This document shows, in pieces, positions 55,220 to 64,000 of a stretch of 64,000 nucleotides of DNA. Source of the DNA: Bordetella sp. FB-8 (lineage in GTDB: Bacteria; Pseudomonadota; Gammaproteobacteria; Burkholderiales; Burkholderiaceae_B); assembly GCF_000382185.1 (NCBI RefSeq), contig NZ_KB907784.1, positions 3,116,633-3,180,632 on the forward strand, written 5' to 3'. The notes beneath the pieces are model-generated. The model saw only the letters and a list, made by a program, of their open reading frames with translations, ran no database searches and was not told where the DNA came from. Each line of letters begins with the position of its first letter. The first letter of the stretch is position 1. The translations under genes and the position numbers were made by a program.

Positions 55220-56662
55220 TTACGACGACTTGTTCATCGCGTTGAATTGTTGGGTGAGGTAGGTGCTGGTGCTATTCATCGTGGAGAGCAGGGTGTCCAG
55301 GTTGGTGAACTCGGAGCGATACCGGTTCATGTCGCCCGTGACTGTGCTCAACAGGGATGTGTACTGATTTTGCAGCGCGGTGATGGTCTGTTGCAATCCG
55401 CTCGTTGCATAGGAAAGTGTGCCCGTGACGCCAGTCGAGGCATTGCCCAGGATGTTCGTGGTTGCGCTTTGGATAGTGGCGGACAGGCCGTTGGTACTGG
55501 TGAACAGGGCGGCAGCATCGGTTGGGTCCGTGGTTATTGCCTGATTCAACTTGGTGGTATCGAGGTTGAGCTTGCCGGTCAGGGCATCGGTGGTGATGCC
55601 CAGGTCGGCCAGCGAATGCAACGTGCCCGTGCCAATATAGACCTGCAGCGCTTGCGCAATCGCAGATCGTGCGCTGTTCGTGGTGTTGTCACCGGTGAGC
55701 GGGCTGGACGTGTTGCTGGTGGTGTTGAATGCGGTCAGGCTACCTATCGTGGTCTGCAACGCGTTGTAGGACGTTACGAAGGCATTTACCGCGTTTTCGG
55801 CAACAGTGGGGTCTGCAGTGAGGTTGAGCGTGTCGCTGCTGCCGGAAGCCGTGACGCTGTTGAGCGTTAGCGTGACATTGTTGATGGCGCCCTGGACGGT
55901 GTTGGTGCCGCTTGAGATGGCGATACCGTTGACCGTGAGGGCGGCATTTTGGGCCGCTTGCGTCACGGTCAGACTGTTGCTGGAGCCGCCTGCGGTGTAG
56001 TTCAGTGCGCTCGATAGCGTACTGTTGCCGCTGACGCTGATGCTCGAGATGGCATTGGTCGTGCCGGTCTGCGACCCACTGATCATCAGGTATTCGCCGC
56101 CGCTGCCGTTGTTGACTGCGGTGGCATTTACGCCGGCCGAGCTGTCGCTGTTGATGGCGTTGATCACGCCTTGAAGGCTGGTGTCGCTATTGCCGGTGAG
56201 GTTGATGGTCTGGCTGGAGCCGTTGGCCAGCTTGATGGTGATCGATCCGCCGCTGCCAAAGCTCTGGCTGCCCGCCGTTGTGCTGGAGATGGCGGTGGAT
56301 GACTGGAGCTGATCGGCCTGGGCCAGCGCAGTCACCACGACCTTGTAAGAGCCTGCAATGGCGCCGGTGGCGGCCGTGGCGGTGATATCGCTGCCCGTGA
56401 CGGCGGTTTTCACGGATTCGAAGGTGCTTGCCTGGCCTAGGGTCGCGGCGGCGCTTTGAACCGCTTGAATCGCGCTCTGCAAGGTGCCGTAAGCCGAAAT
56501 TTGTGTTTGGACGCTGCCAATACGGTTGATAAGAACCGAGGTCGGTGCCAGTTCAGCAGTCTGCAGCGAACTTAGAAGACCCGCAAGATCCAGGCTGGAG
56601 CCGATACCTAGCGAGGTGATCAGACCCGCGTTACTGGTATTCGATATGGCGCTGGTGGACAT
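55220..56662 (-). CDS. fliD: flagellar filament cap protein FliD
   Basis: 480 residues, Ser/Thr/Ala-rich. N-terminal ITSLGIGSSLDLAGLLSSLQ and TAELAPTSVLINRIGSVQTQ, C-terminal QQTITALQNQYTSLLSTVTG and the helix LDTLLSTMNSTSTYLTQQF are family features. It caps the filament and folds flagellin into place. Follows flaG after 127 bases and precedes fliS by 15. Confidence 0.95.
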   Translation of the reverse strand: MSTSAISNTSNAGLITSLGIGSSLDLAGLLSSLQTAELAPTSVLINRIGSVQTQISAYGTLQSAIQAVQSAAATLGQASTFESVKTAVTGSDITATAATGAIAGSYKVVVTALAQADQLQSSTAISSTTAGSQSFGSGGSITIKLANGSSQTINLTGNSDTSLQGVINAINSDSSAGVNATAVNNGSGGEYLMISGSQTGTTNAISSISVSGNSTLSSALNYTAGGSSNSLTVTQAAQNAALTVNGIAISSGTNTVQGAINNVTLTLNSVTASGSSDTLNLTADPTVAENAVNAFVTSYNALQTTIGSLTAFNTTSNTSSPLTGDNTTNSARSAIAQALQVYIGTGTLHSLADLGITTDALTGKLNLDTTKLNQAITTDPTDAAALFTSTNGLSATIQSATTNILGNASTGVTGTLSYATSGLQQTITALQNQYTSLLSTVTGDMNRYRSEFTNLDTLLSTMNSTSTYLTQQFNAMNKSS

Positions 56663-56789
56663 GGAACTGCTCCTTCTGCCTTGGCAGGCGGTACGGCGTT
56701 AATTTTGCTCAATGCTGGGCGTATCTGATCGGACAGGCAAGAGGGATAAGATGCGCTTTTTCTCGCAAGAGAATGAATCGTTTGCCTGG

Positions 56790-57170
56790 TCAGGCTACTG
56801 TCTTTACGGCGTTGCCCTGGAATTTTGCGATCATCTTGGCAACGCGCAGCATGGTTTCGGAGGGGATGGTGCTGATCGTCTTGCCGGTTTGTGGGTCGAT
56901 GATGTCAACCACGACCTGATGGGTGTTCGGATCTATGGTGAACTTCATCTTTGTGGACCAAGCCTGCAACTGATCGTTGACCGATTGTAGGGCTTTGTGG
57001 ACCGAAGATTCCGAGCTGTTCTGTTGCTGTTGCGATGTGGAACCATCCGTGCTGCGCCCTTCAGAAGCGCCAGTGGTCGGAGCGATGGGCTGAGCCGTTG
57101 CGGCTATCGTGGCGGCTACCTGCGGCAAGGGGAGTGTCGCGGCGGGGGGGGTGATCGAAAGTATGTCCAT
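56790..57170 (-). CDS. flaG: FlaG family protein
   Basis: 126 residues: a disordered Ser/Gln/Ala N-terminal half, then the FlaG domain (LQAWSTKMKFTIDPNTHQVV, VDIIDPQTGKTISTIPSETM, LRVAKMIAKFQG). Mutants in other bacteria have altered filament length; the mechanism is unknown. First gene of flaG-fliD-fliS-fliT with a sigma28 promoter at 57229. Confidence 0.92.
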   Translation of the reverse strand: MDILSITPPAATLPLPQVAATIAATAQPIAPTTGASEGRSTDGSTSQQQQNSSESSVHKALQSVNDQLQAWSTKMKFTIDPNTHQVVVDIIDPQTGKTISTIPSETMLRVAKMIAKFQGNAVKTVA

Positions 57171-57228
57171 GTTTCGCTCCTGATATAGGTGGGCGCGGCA
57201 TAGCTATTGATACGGTTTCTCGGAATTT

Positions 57229-57255
57229 TTTACGGCAGGTTCTAAGTAAACTTTA
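57229..57255 (-). promoter_or_regulatory. sigma28 (FliA) promoter of flaG-fliDST operon
   Basis: Minus strand: CTAAAGTTT, a perfect -35 for sigma28, with 15 bases after TAAA to GCCGTAAA (6 of 8 against GCCGATAA). The best match in the window. It lies about 60 bases before the flaG ATG, with AT-rich DNA upstream (57240-57310). It would also read the FliK-like and FlhB-C-like genes at the operon end. Confidence 0.85.
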
Positions 57256-57462
57256 GAAATCGAAGCAAATACTCAGGCGAGATTGTCAATAAACATAAAT
57301 TATTGAAAATTCAGGGTAATTATCAAGGTGCACGGCACCTTTCCCATGAAACGGCACGCTGCGCGCAGCCTCGGAAGTCCTGCTTCCCGTGGCTACCCCA
57401 GGCCGGGACGGGGTCGGCCTGACTGATAAAATGGTGGATCGTCTCCCCTTGCAGTCTTGCCC

Positions 57463-58773
57463 ATGTCCGTCCTCGCCCCCCCCAATGCCGCCACCTCCCT
57501 GGATGGCTGGTTGCATTATCTGGAAGTTCTGCACGGCAAGCCGATAGACATGGGATTGGAACGGGTGAGCGAAGTGGCCCGGCGGCTGGATATCCAACTG
57601 GACGCGGTCAAGTTCATCGTGGGGGGCACTAATGGCAAGGGGTCGACCTGCGCCATGCTAGAGGCCATGCTGCTGGCCGCGGGCTACAAGGTGGGTCTGT
57701 ATACGTCGCCGCACCTTATTCATTTCAACGAACGGATCCGCGTCAACGGGGAATTAGTGACAGATAGTGATCTGGTTGCGCAGTTTCACGCCATCGAAGT
57801 GGCCCGCGCCCAGGTCAGCCTGTCCTATTTCGAGTACACGACGCTGGCGGCACTACGTCTTTTCTCCCAGAGCCGACTCGACGCCGTGGTGCTCGAGGTG
57901 GGGCTGGGCGGGCGCCTGGATGCCGTCAACATCGTCGATGCCGACTGCGCGATCGTTACCAGCGTCGATCTGGATCACATGGACTATCTGGGCGACACCC
58001 GGGAGGCCATAGGCTACGAGAAGGCCCATATCTATCGCGCCGACCGGCCAGCCATCTGCAGTGACCCGGTGCCACCCCAGTCCTTGCTGGACTATGCCGG
58101 CAAGATCGGCGCAGACCTTTGGCTGTTCGGCCGTGATTTCAATTATTCGGGCGACCGTCAGCAGTGGGCCTATGGCGGACGCAGCCAGCGCCGCGCGGCG
58201 CTGGCCTATCCCGCCCTGCGTGGGGCCAATCAGTTGCTCAATGCCTCTGCCGCCCTGGCGGCGCTTGAGTCCGTGCGCGACCGGCTGTCGGTGCCGCAGC
58301 AGGCGGTGCGCCAGGGCCTGGCGCAGGCCATGCTGCCGGGGCGCTTCCAGATCCTGCCCGGACAGCCGCTAGTCATTCTCGACGTGGCGCACAATCCGCA
58401 CGCGGCGGCCGTGCTGGCGCAGAATCTTGACAATATGGGCTATCACCCCTACACCTATGCCGTATTCGGCATGTTGTCGGACAAGGACCTGTCCGGGGTA
58501 GTGGCCAAGCTGGGCCGCCGCATCGACCATTGGTATTGCGCAGGGCTGCCGGGGCCGCGTGGCGTCACCGGCGATGCCTTGGCCGGACAGGTACGGGCCG
58601 CACTGGCGACGCTGCCGGAGGACGGCGAGGCCCCTAGCGTGCAGGCTTGCCGAGACCCGGCTGCGGCTTATGCGGCAGCGCGAGAAATGGCAGGGGAGAA
58701 TGATAGAATTCTCGTGTTCGGCTCCTTTCTCACCGTGTCCGCCGTCATGCAGGCGCTAGGCCGATCCACCTGA
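57463..58773 (+). CDS. folC: dihydrofolate / folylpolyglutamate synthase
   Basis: 436 residues from ATG 57463. P-loop KFIVGGTNGKGSTCAMLEAM, then GLYTSPHLIHFNERIRVNGE, LDAVVLEVGLGGRLDAVNIV and IVTSVDLDHMDYLGDT are the Mur-ligase-type FolC motifs; C-terminal LVILDVAHNPHAAAVLAQNL. It adds glutamate to dihydropteroate and folates. It starts the conserved folC-dedD-cvpA-purF block, which is not flagellar. Confidence 0.96.
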   Translation: MSVLAPPNAATSLDGWLHYLEVLHGKPIDMGLERVSEVARRLDIQLDAVKFIVGGTNGKGSTCAMLEAMLLAAGYKVGLYTSPHLIHFNERIRVNGELVTDSDLVAQFHAIEVARAQVSLSYFEYTTLAALRLFSQSRLDAVVLEVGLGGRLDAVNIVDADCAIVTSVDLDHMDYLGDTREAIGYEKAHIYRADRPAICSDPVPPQSLLDYAGKIGADLWLFGRDFNYSGDRQQWAYGGRSQRRAALAYPALRGANQLLNASAALAALESVRDRLSVPQQAVRQGLAQAMLPGRFQILPGQPLVILDVAHNPHAAAVLAQNLDNMGYHPYTYAVFGMLSDKDLSGVVAKLGRRIDHWYCAGLPGPRGVTGDALAGQVRAALATLPEDGEAPSVQACRDPAAAYAAAREMAGENDRILVFGSFLTVSAVMQALGRST

Positions 58774-58832
58774 CCGGTTGGCCGGATATCGGGCAGTAAA
58801 CCGGATAGCAACGACAGACATCGGGCGCCATA

Positions 58833-59654
58833 ATGGGCTTATTCACACGCAAAGAATCCGCCACGACCAGGAAAGGCGAAGTACGGCGGCCACCGGTGTC
58901 CAGCGAGATCCAGGCGGCCGAATTGCGCGCCCGCGCCCGCAGGCGTCTGGCCGGCTCCGTGATCCTGGTGCTAGCCGCTGTCATTATTTTGCCCATGGTG
59001 CTGGACTCACGTCCTGCGCAGGTGGCCGACGATGTCTCGGTGCGCATTCCCGGCAAGGATGCGCCTTATCAGCCTGCGGTATCCGATCCCCAGGCGCAGC
59101 AGTCCGCCCAGGGCGGAACGCCTGCACCCGCAGCTCAGCCCGCATCTGGCGTAGTTAACCCTGCGCCCGCTGCAGGCAGTTCCCCGGCCTCGTCTGCCGC
59201 AACGCCTGCGGCGCTCATACCCGAAGCGCCTGCCATGGCCGACCTGCAGCGTTCCGAGGCCAAGCAGGACCCGAAGTCACAGCCCAAACCCGCCGAAAGC
59301 AAGCTGCCGGAAATCAAGCCTGCTCCGGTGATGCGCACCGATGACGGATCGGTCGCCATTGCGCTGCTCGAAGGCCGCAAGCCGCCCGTCTCCGCACCCG
59401 TCAAGCCGGCTCAGAGCGCCGGCAACTATGTGCTGCAGATCGCGGCCTACAGCGCGCAGTCCGATGCTCAGTCACGCTATGCGAAGCTGCGCCAGTCGGG
59501 CATTACCAACGCGTATATCGAGCCTTTTACCTCGGGCGGCAAATCCCAGTATCGTCTGCGCGTGGGTCCGTTCCCCTCGCGCGACGCAGCCCAGGCCGCC
59601 CAGGCGCGCCTACGCGCTTTGGGTTATGACAACGGCTTCATCGCGACGCAGTGA
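58833..59654 (+). CDS. dedD: SPOR-domain cell-division protein DedD-like
   Basis: 273 residues: a short cytoplasmic part, one membrane helix (about 40-58), a long Ala/Pro-rich periplasmic linker, and a C-terminal SPOR domain (about 197-273; NYVLQIAAYSAQSDAQSRYA, then YRLRVGPFPSRDAAQAAQAR) that binds denuded septal peptidoglycan. The place between folC and cvpA matches dedD in E. coli. Its stop overlaps the cvpA start. Confidence 0.9.
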   Translation: MGLFTRKESATTRKGEVRRPPVSSEIQAAELRARARRRLAGSVILVLAAVIILPMVLDSRPAQVADDVSVRIPGKDAPYQPAVSDPQAQQSAQGGTPAPAAQPASGVVNPAPAAGSSPASSAATPAALIPEAPAMADLQRSEAKQDPKSQPKPAESKLPEIKPAPVMRTDDGSVAIALLEGRKPPVSAPVKPAQSAGNYVLQIAAYSAQSDAQSRYAKLRQSGITNAYIEPFTSGGKSQYRLRVGPFPSRDAAQAAQARLRALGYDNGFIATQ

Positions 59655-60163
59655 CCGGGTTCGATTTCGCCGTTCTGGGCATACTGGCCGCCTCGGGCGT
59701 ACTGGGGTTGGCGCGAGGCCTTTTAAAGGAATTGTTGTCGCTGGTTGCATATGTGCTGGCGTTCGTTGCCGCGATATGGTGGGGGGGCGTCGCTTCCGGC
59801 TGGCTGGTCCATCTGATAGATAATCCGCTGCTGCGTGCGGGGACGGCATATGCTGCGGTATTCATCGCGACATTGCTAGCCGTGGGCCTGGTCAATATGG
59901 CATTGGCCGCGCTGATTCGCGTGACGGGCTTGTCCCCCGCCGATCACGGCCTGGGCGGTATTTTTGGCCTGATCAGGGGGCTGCTCATCATCCTGACTCT
60001 GGTGGTGGTATGCGGATACACCACATTGCCTAAGGAGCCTTGGTGGCAGGAGGCGAAATTCTCGCCCCTGGCAGTTGAGGCGGTACAACAGATCACATTG
60101 CGGCTGCCTCGTTCGCTGGCGCAATTGCTGCCGCCAAACACGCAGTATTCGAGCATCAATTAA
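59651..60163 (+). CDS. cvpA: CvpA family membrane protein
   Basis: 170 residues from GTG 59651 (GTGA overlap with dedD). Four membrane segments; [20 protein letters not shown] and [20 protein letters not shown] are family-typical. Linked to purF in many genomes and to colicin V production and envelope stability; the mechanism is unknown. Confidence 0.93.
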   Translation: MTGFDFAVLGILAASGVLGLARGLLKELLSLVAYVLAFVAAIWWGGVASGWLVHLIDNPLLRAGTAYAAVFIATLLAVGLVNMALAALIRVTGLSPADHGLGGIFGLIRGLLIILTLVVVCGYTTLPKEPWWQEAKFSPLAVEAVQQITLRLPRSLAQLLPPNTQYSSIN

Positions 60164-60177
60164 GTAAGGAACTCACC

Positions 60178-61701
60178 ATGTGCGGAATCGTCGGGGTCAT
60201 CGGGCGCGGGCCGATCAATCAGTTGCTCTACGACAGCCTGCTGCTGCTGCAGCACCGAGGGCAAGACGCCGCAGGTATTGCTACGTCGCACGGTAACCAC
60301 TTCAACATGTTCAAGGCCCACGGCCTGGTACGTGACGTGTTCCGCACTCGCAACATGCGCTCGCTGCCCGGTAGCAGCGGTATAGGCCAGGTCCGCTATC
60401 CCACGGCCGGTTCCAGCGACAGCGAGGAAGAGGCCCAGCCCTTCTACGTGAATGCGCCGTTCGGCATTATGTTCGCGCACAACGGCAATCTGACCAATTG
60501 GCGCGAACTGCGCGAATCGCTCTATCGCGTGGATCGGCGTCACATCAATACGAATTCCGATTCCGAGGTGTTACTCAACGTGCTGGCGCACGAGCTGCAG
60601 TCGGCGGCCGGCGGCACGTCGCTGGACGACGATGCGATTTTTCGCGCCGTGTCCATGGTGCACAAGCGCGCGCGTGGCGCCTATGCGGTCGTGGCACAGA
60701 TCTCGGGCTACGGCCTGCTGACTTTCCGTGATCCGTACGGCATACGTCCGTTGTGCCTGGGCAAGCTGGAGACCGAAGAAGGCGTGGAGTGGATGGCTGC
60801 CTCGGAATCCGTGGCCCTGGAGGGCAGCGGTTTCAGCTTCGTGCGCGATGTGCTGCCCGGCGAGGCGGTGTTCATCGATCTGGATGGCCGCGTGGTCAGC
60901 CGCCAGTGCGCCGACAATCCGCAGCTTTCGCCCTGTGTATTCGAATATGTGTATTTCGCCCGTCCCGATTCCCTGATCGACGGCGTATCGGTGTATGACG
61001 CCCGCCTGCGTATGGGCGAGTACCTGGCCGACAAGGTGGCGCGCACCATGCGCCTGGGCGATATCGACGTGGTCATGCCCATTCCCGACTCGTCGCGTCC
61101 GGCCGCCATGCAGCTGGCCTCGCGCCTGAACTTGAACTACCGCGAAGGACTCATCAAGAACCGCTACGTGGGCCGCACTTTTATCATGCCGGGCCAGGCC
61201 GTGCGCAAGAAGTCCGTGCGCCAGAAGCTCAATACCATAGGCATGGAGTTCAAGGGCAAGAACGTGCTGCTGGTTGACGATTCGATTGTGCGCGGCACGA
61301 CCAGCCGCGAAATCGTCGACATGGCGCGCGCCGCCGGCGCGAACAAAGTGTATTTCGCCTCCGCTGCGCCGCCGGTGCGCTTTCCCAATGTGTATGGCAT
61401 CGACATGCCCACTCCTCAGGAGTTGATCGCCACGGGGCGCAGCGATGAGGAGATCGCGCGCACCATCGGTGTGGACGGCCTGATCTATCAAGACCTGAGC
61501 GATCTGCAACAAGCCATCCGCGATCTGAATCCGGCCTTGCAGCGCGTAGAGGCCTCCTGCTTCGACGGCCAGTACGTCACCGGGGACATCACGCCCGAAT
61601 ACCTGGCCCGCCTGAGCCAGTCGCGCGGCGGCAGCTCCGGAGACGAGGAAGCTTGCGGCGGCTTGCAGTTCAATATGGGCCATGTGACCAGCGACGCTTG
61701 A
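60178..61701 (+). CDS. purF: amidophosphoribosyltransferase
   Basis: 507 residues. Catalytic C2 ([15 protein letters not shown]) of the class II glutamine amidotransferase domain, [13 protein letters not shown], then the phosphoribosyl domain with PRPP loop [20 protein letters not shown]. It makes phosphoribosylamine, the first purine step. AAGGAACTCACC precedes the ATG. Confidence 0.97.
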   Translation: MCGIVGVIGRGPINQLLYDSLLLLQHRGQDAAGIATSHGNHFNMFKAHGLVRDVFRTRNMRSLPGSSGIGQVRYPTAGSSDSEEEAQPFYVNAPFGIMFAHNGNLTNWRELRESLYRVDRRHINTNSDSEVLLNVLAHELQSAAGGTSLDDDAIFRAVSMVHKRARGAYAVVAQISGYGLLTFRDPYGIRPLCLGKLETEEGVEWMAASESVALEGSGFSFVRDVLPGEAVFIDLDGRVVSRQCADNPQLSPCVFEYVYFARPDSLIDGVSVYDARLRMGEYLADKVARTMRLGDIDVVMPIPDSSRPAAMQLASRLNLNYREGLIKNRYVGRTFIMPGQAVRKKSVRQKLNTIGMEFKGKNVLLVDDSIVRGTTSREIVDMARAAGANKVYFASAAPPVRFPNVYGIDMPTPQELIATGRSDEEIARTIGVDGLIYQDLSDLQQAIRDLNPALQRVEASCFDGQYVTGDITPEYLARLSQSRGGSSGDEEACGGLQFNMGHVTSDA

Positions 61702-61713
61702 GTTTCCAAGTCC

Positions 61714-63438
61714 GTGGACCGTAGACGATCCTCACTGCGACTCTCGCTGATCCTGCCCTTCGTGGTGCTGATTTCAGTGCTGACGGGCGTGCTTGGCGTG
61801 TTGTGGTATTGGACTGAAAGCATGACCGTTTCCGGGCTGTCCAAGCAGCTCATGGCGCAAATGACCGATCGCATCGCCCAGGCGATCGGGCAGGATGTCC
61901 GCTATTCCGGTGCCGTGCTCGAGGCGGCCTTCCCCGAAGGGCTGCCCGAAGCCGCTGACATCGGCAGTGATCTGAGCGGCTTGCAAAAGCGGCTATGGAC
62001 TGCGGCGTCGCTGCGTGCAACGGTGTACTCCCCCGTGTATTACGGCAATATCGCCGGCCAGAGCATCGGTCTGCTGCGCAAGGACGGGAACCACGCCGAG
62101 ATCCGGCTCAATACCCAGCCCGGCCAGCCGCGCCAGCGTTTCTCGCTCGACGGCATTACCGGCACGCCGACGCGAATTTTTTCCGATACCAAGGTCTTCG
62201 ATCCACGCACCCGCCTCTGGTTCAAGCTCGCAAGCCATGCCGACGGCCCGGTCTGGACGCCGGTGTACATCGATTTCGACAAACACGACCTGGTGATGAC
62301 GCTCGCTCGGCGTGTCCTGTCCAAGACGGGCGAGTTTGAAGGCGTCGTCGCGACGGATGTGTTCCTGCATGCGTTGCAGCGTTTCGTGGATCGGCTGCCC
62401 TTGATTCGTGGCGGACAGATATTCATCCTGGAACCGAATGGCGCCTTGATCGCCGCGTCGGACACATCCAATGTCCGGCTCGATTCAAATGGCGGACTTG
62501 AGCGCGTTTACGCCGGCACAAGCGGTGATCCGATGTTCGAGGCCGTCTATGCGAAACTGCGGCCGATCTTTGCGCAGTCTGGCGCGCCCACGGGTACGGC
62601 CCTGGCAAGCGATGCGCACGACGGGAAAATTCAGATCGCGTATACGCACATCCTGGACAAGGGCGGCCTGAACTGGATCGCCGTGGTGGCGATTCCCGAG
62701 GAAAACATGCTCGCTGCCGTTCGCCGGAACGTGATCTTGGTGCTTGCGCTGGGCATGCTTGCGCTGGGCCTTGCGCTGGCCATGGGCCTGTACCTATTCA
62801 ACGGAATCGCCAAGGACATGCGCAAGCTCGCTCATGCGGTACGCCAGGTAGGCCAGGGAGAAATCAATGCGCGGATCCACGTCGACCGCAACGACGAGAT
62901 CGGTGAATTGGCGCATAACTTCGACCATATGCGTGACAGCCTGTTTACCGATAAGCTCACCGGCTGCGCGAACCGCGACGCCTTGCAGCATATCCTCGCC
63001 ATGTTCATGCGCAAGGCCGAGGACGGGCGTTCTGCGCGGCCTTTCGCCTTGTTTTTCATCGATCTGAACCGCTTCAAGCCGCTCAATGATCGATGGGGCC
63101 ATGAAAATGGCGATCGCGCCCTGACTGAAGTCACGCAGCGTATCAAGGGCGAGCTGCACAAGCGTAGCGTGCTCGTCCGATGGGGGGGAGACGAGTTCGT
63201 CGCGGTGCTGCCGGACGTGGACGACGATGCGAAGGCAGTCTGCGAGCGCAGGCGCCTGGAATCCGTTCTCGAACCGGCGCTCACCACACTGGAAGACATT
63301 CCGGCAGGCGAGGAAGTATTTATTGGCGCCTCGATCGGATATGCGCTGTATCCGCGCGATGGCGATGATCCGCAGACCTTGCTGCGGCATGCAGATCAGG
63401 AAATGTACCGGCGCAAAAATACCGTTGCGCGCAGCTGA
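61714..63438 (+). CDS. membrane diguanylate cyclase (dCache-HAMP-GGDEF)
   Basis: 574 residues from GTG 61714. TM1 is at about 10-32, a large periplasmic dCache-like sensor to about 325, TM2 at about 335-357 and HAMP at about 360-410. The GGDEF domain has the metal Asp (FFIDLNRFKPLNDRWGHENG) and the active-site GGDEF at 491-495 (VRWGGDEFVAVLPDV). The inhibitory I-site RxxD is replaced by HKRS, so canonical product inhibition is unlikely. It makes c-di-GMP, which usually lowers motility; the ligand is unknown. Twelve bases after purF, so possibly co-transcribed. Confidence 0.93.
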   Translation: MDRRRSSLRLSLILPFVVLISVLTGVLGVLWYWTESMTVSGLSKQLMAQMTDRIAQAIGQDVRYSGAVLEAAFPEGLPEAADIGSDLSGLQKRLWTAASLRATVYSPVYYGNIAGQSIGLLRKDGNHAEIRLNTQPGQPRQRFSLDGITGTPTRIFSDTKVFDPRTRLWFKLASHADGPVWTPVYIDFDKHDLVMTLARRVLSKTGEFEGVVATDVFLHALQRFVDRLPLIRGGQIFILEPNGALIAASDTSNVRLDSNGGLERVYAGTSGDPMFEAVYAKLRPIFAQSGAPTGTALASDAHDGKIQIAYTHILDKGGLNWIAVVAIPEENMLAAVRRNVILVLALGMLALGLALAMGLYLFNGIAKDMRKLAHAVRQVGQGEINARIHVDRNDEIGELAHNFDHMRDSLFTDKLTGCANRDALQHILAMFMRKAEDGRSARPFALFFIDLNRFKPLNDRWGHENGDRALTEVTQRIKGELHKRSVLVRWGGDEFVAVLPDVDDDAKAVCERRRLESVLEPALTTLEDIPAGEEVFIGASIGYALYPRDGDDPQTLLRHADQEMYRRKNTVARS

Positions 63439-63482
63439 AATACCCGTATGCCGCAACCGCGGGCGGGCTGACCACAAAAACT

Positions 63483-63968
63483 TCAGCGGCGTTTCATAAA
63501 TGCCGCCAGCGCGACTAGCAGGATGATCGCAAAGAGCGCCATGCTCCATACGACATACTGCACGCCCAACACCGTAACCATGGCGTCTTTGCACATGGCA
63601 TAGATGCCGAATAGCGTGGGGACCGATGCATCCAGTCCCAGCCCGCTGATGAAGCGGTCGGCGAAGGTCTGCGCGCAGGTTTCCAGGTGCGAGGCCACAC
63701 TGTATTGATACCAGCCGGCGACCATGCCGCCGGCAGACAGCAACACGGTCAGCAAGGTGGCCAGCTTGGCAGCCAGGCGGCCGCCGACCAGCCCGAGCAC
63801 GGCCAATAAGCCGATCACCAGGTAGATCAGGCGCTGCAACACGCACCATGCGCAAGGCTGCATGAAGAAGACGTATTGCGACACCAGCGCCACGGCCAGG
63901 GCGCCGAAGGAGAACAGCGCAATCAAGACCAGGGGCAGTCGATTGCGGGAAGACGATATGGCATTCAT
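63483..63968 (-). CDS. dsbB: disulfide bond formation protein B
   Basis: 161 residues, four membrane helices. Active cysteines: C39 and C42 (QPCAWCVLQR) and the periplasmic-loop pair C98 (HLETCAQTF) and C126 (YAMCKDAM), the complete DsbB set. It reoxidises DsbA through quinones; DsbA in turn is needed for FlgI folding in E. coli. It is convergent with the cyclase. Confidence 0.95.
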   Translation of the reverse strand: MNAISSSRNRLPLVLIALFSFGALAVALVSQYVFFMQPCAWCVLQRLIYLVIGLLAVLGLVGGRLAAKLATLLTVLLSAGGMVAGWYQYSVASHLETCAQTFADRFISGLGLDASVPTLFGIYAMCKDAMVTVLGVQYVVWSMALFAIILLVALAAFMKRR

Positions 63969-64000
63969 ATATGGGGGGCTGAGGAAAGTAATGAGTTCGA

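Noticed and set aside
57286..57462. Minus-strand frame starting inside folC and ending in the flaG upstream region
   Set aside because: Overlaps the FolC N-terminus and has no family features; the region better fits promoter DNA.
1..64000. Mobile elements, CRISPR arrays, tRNA or rRNA genes
   Set aside because: No transposase, integrase, regular spaced repeats, cloverleaf or rRNA sequence was seen on either strand.

Overview
The window is an almost complete flagellum and chemotaxis island of a betaproteobacterium. FlhDC as master regulator, the order fliC-fliA-flhDC-motAB-che-flhBA-flhF-flg-fli, fairly high GC, and the flanking folC-dedD-cvpA-purF block all point to Alcaligenaceae, most like Bordetella or a close relative. 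That assignment rests on gene order and protein character; no database search was run. I see no tRNA, rRNA, CRISPR array, insertion sequence or prophage.

Layout. (a) 1-6.4 kb, minus strand: a large multidomain glycosyltransferase (TPR, OGT/SPINDLY-like, degenerate FkbM-like, GT2) runs straight into rfbF-rfbG-rfbH, which make CDP-4-keto-3,6-dideoxyglucose; rfbH runs off the left edge. (b) 6.5-8.4 kb, minus: a short flagellin gene (fliC) with its terminator and sigma28 promoter, then fliA. (c) 8.4-24.2 kb, plus: flhDC, motAB, a cheY-like gene, cheA-W-R-B-Y-Z, flhB, flhA and an unusually long flhF. (d) 24.2-26 kb, minus: flgN, flgM, flgA. (e) 26-40.3 kb, plus: flgBCDEFGHIJ, flgKL, a lipoprotein and a chemoreceptor. 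(f) 40.4-52 kb, minus: fliF-G-H-I-J-K and fliL-M-N-O-P-Q-R. (g) 52-57.2 kb: fliE on plus; flaG-fliD-fliS-fliT plus a second FliK-like gene and a small FlhB-C-like gene on minus. (h) 57.4-64 kb: folC-dedD-cvpA-purF, a membrane diguanylate cyclase, and dsbB on minus.

How it works together. FlhDC should switch on the basal-body, export and fliA genes. FliA (sigma28), held by FlgM until the hook is finished, should then read the late genes. I found matching sigma28-type promoters (TAAA-N15-GCCGTAAA-like) upstream of fliC, flgM, flgK and flaG, all class 3 positions. MotAB drives the motor, and CheA/W/R/B/Y/Z plus one receptor in the window steer it.

Most interesting points: a possible flagellin-glycosylation module that couples an OGT-GT2 fusion to a CDP-dideoxyhexose pathway beside a very short flagellin with a Ser/Thr-rich centre; a FliK-like/FlhB-C-like pair embedded in the fliD operon; an FlhF with an extra C-terminal region of about 390 residues and no flhG; tandem modules in FlgK with a related one in FlgL; and a repeated acidic-aromatic motif in the FliN N-terminus.
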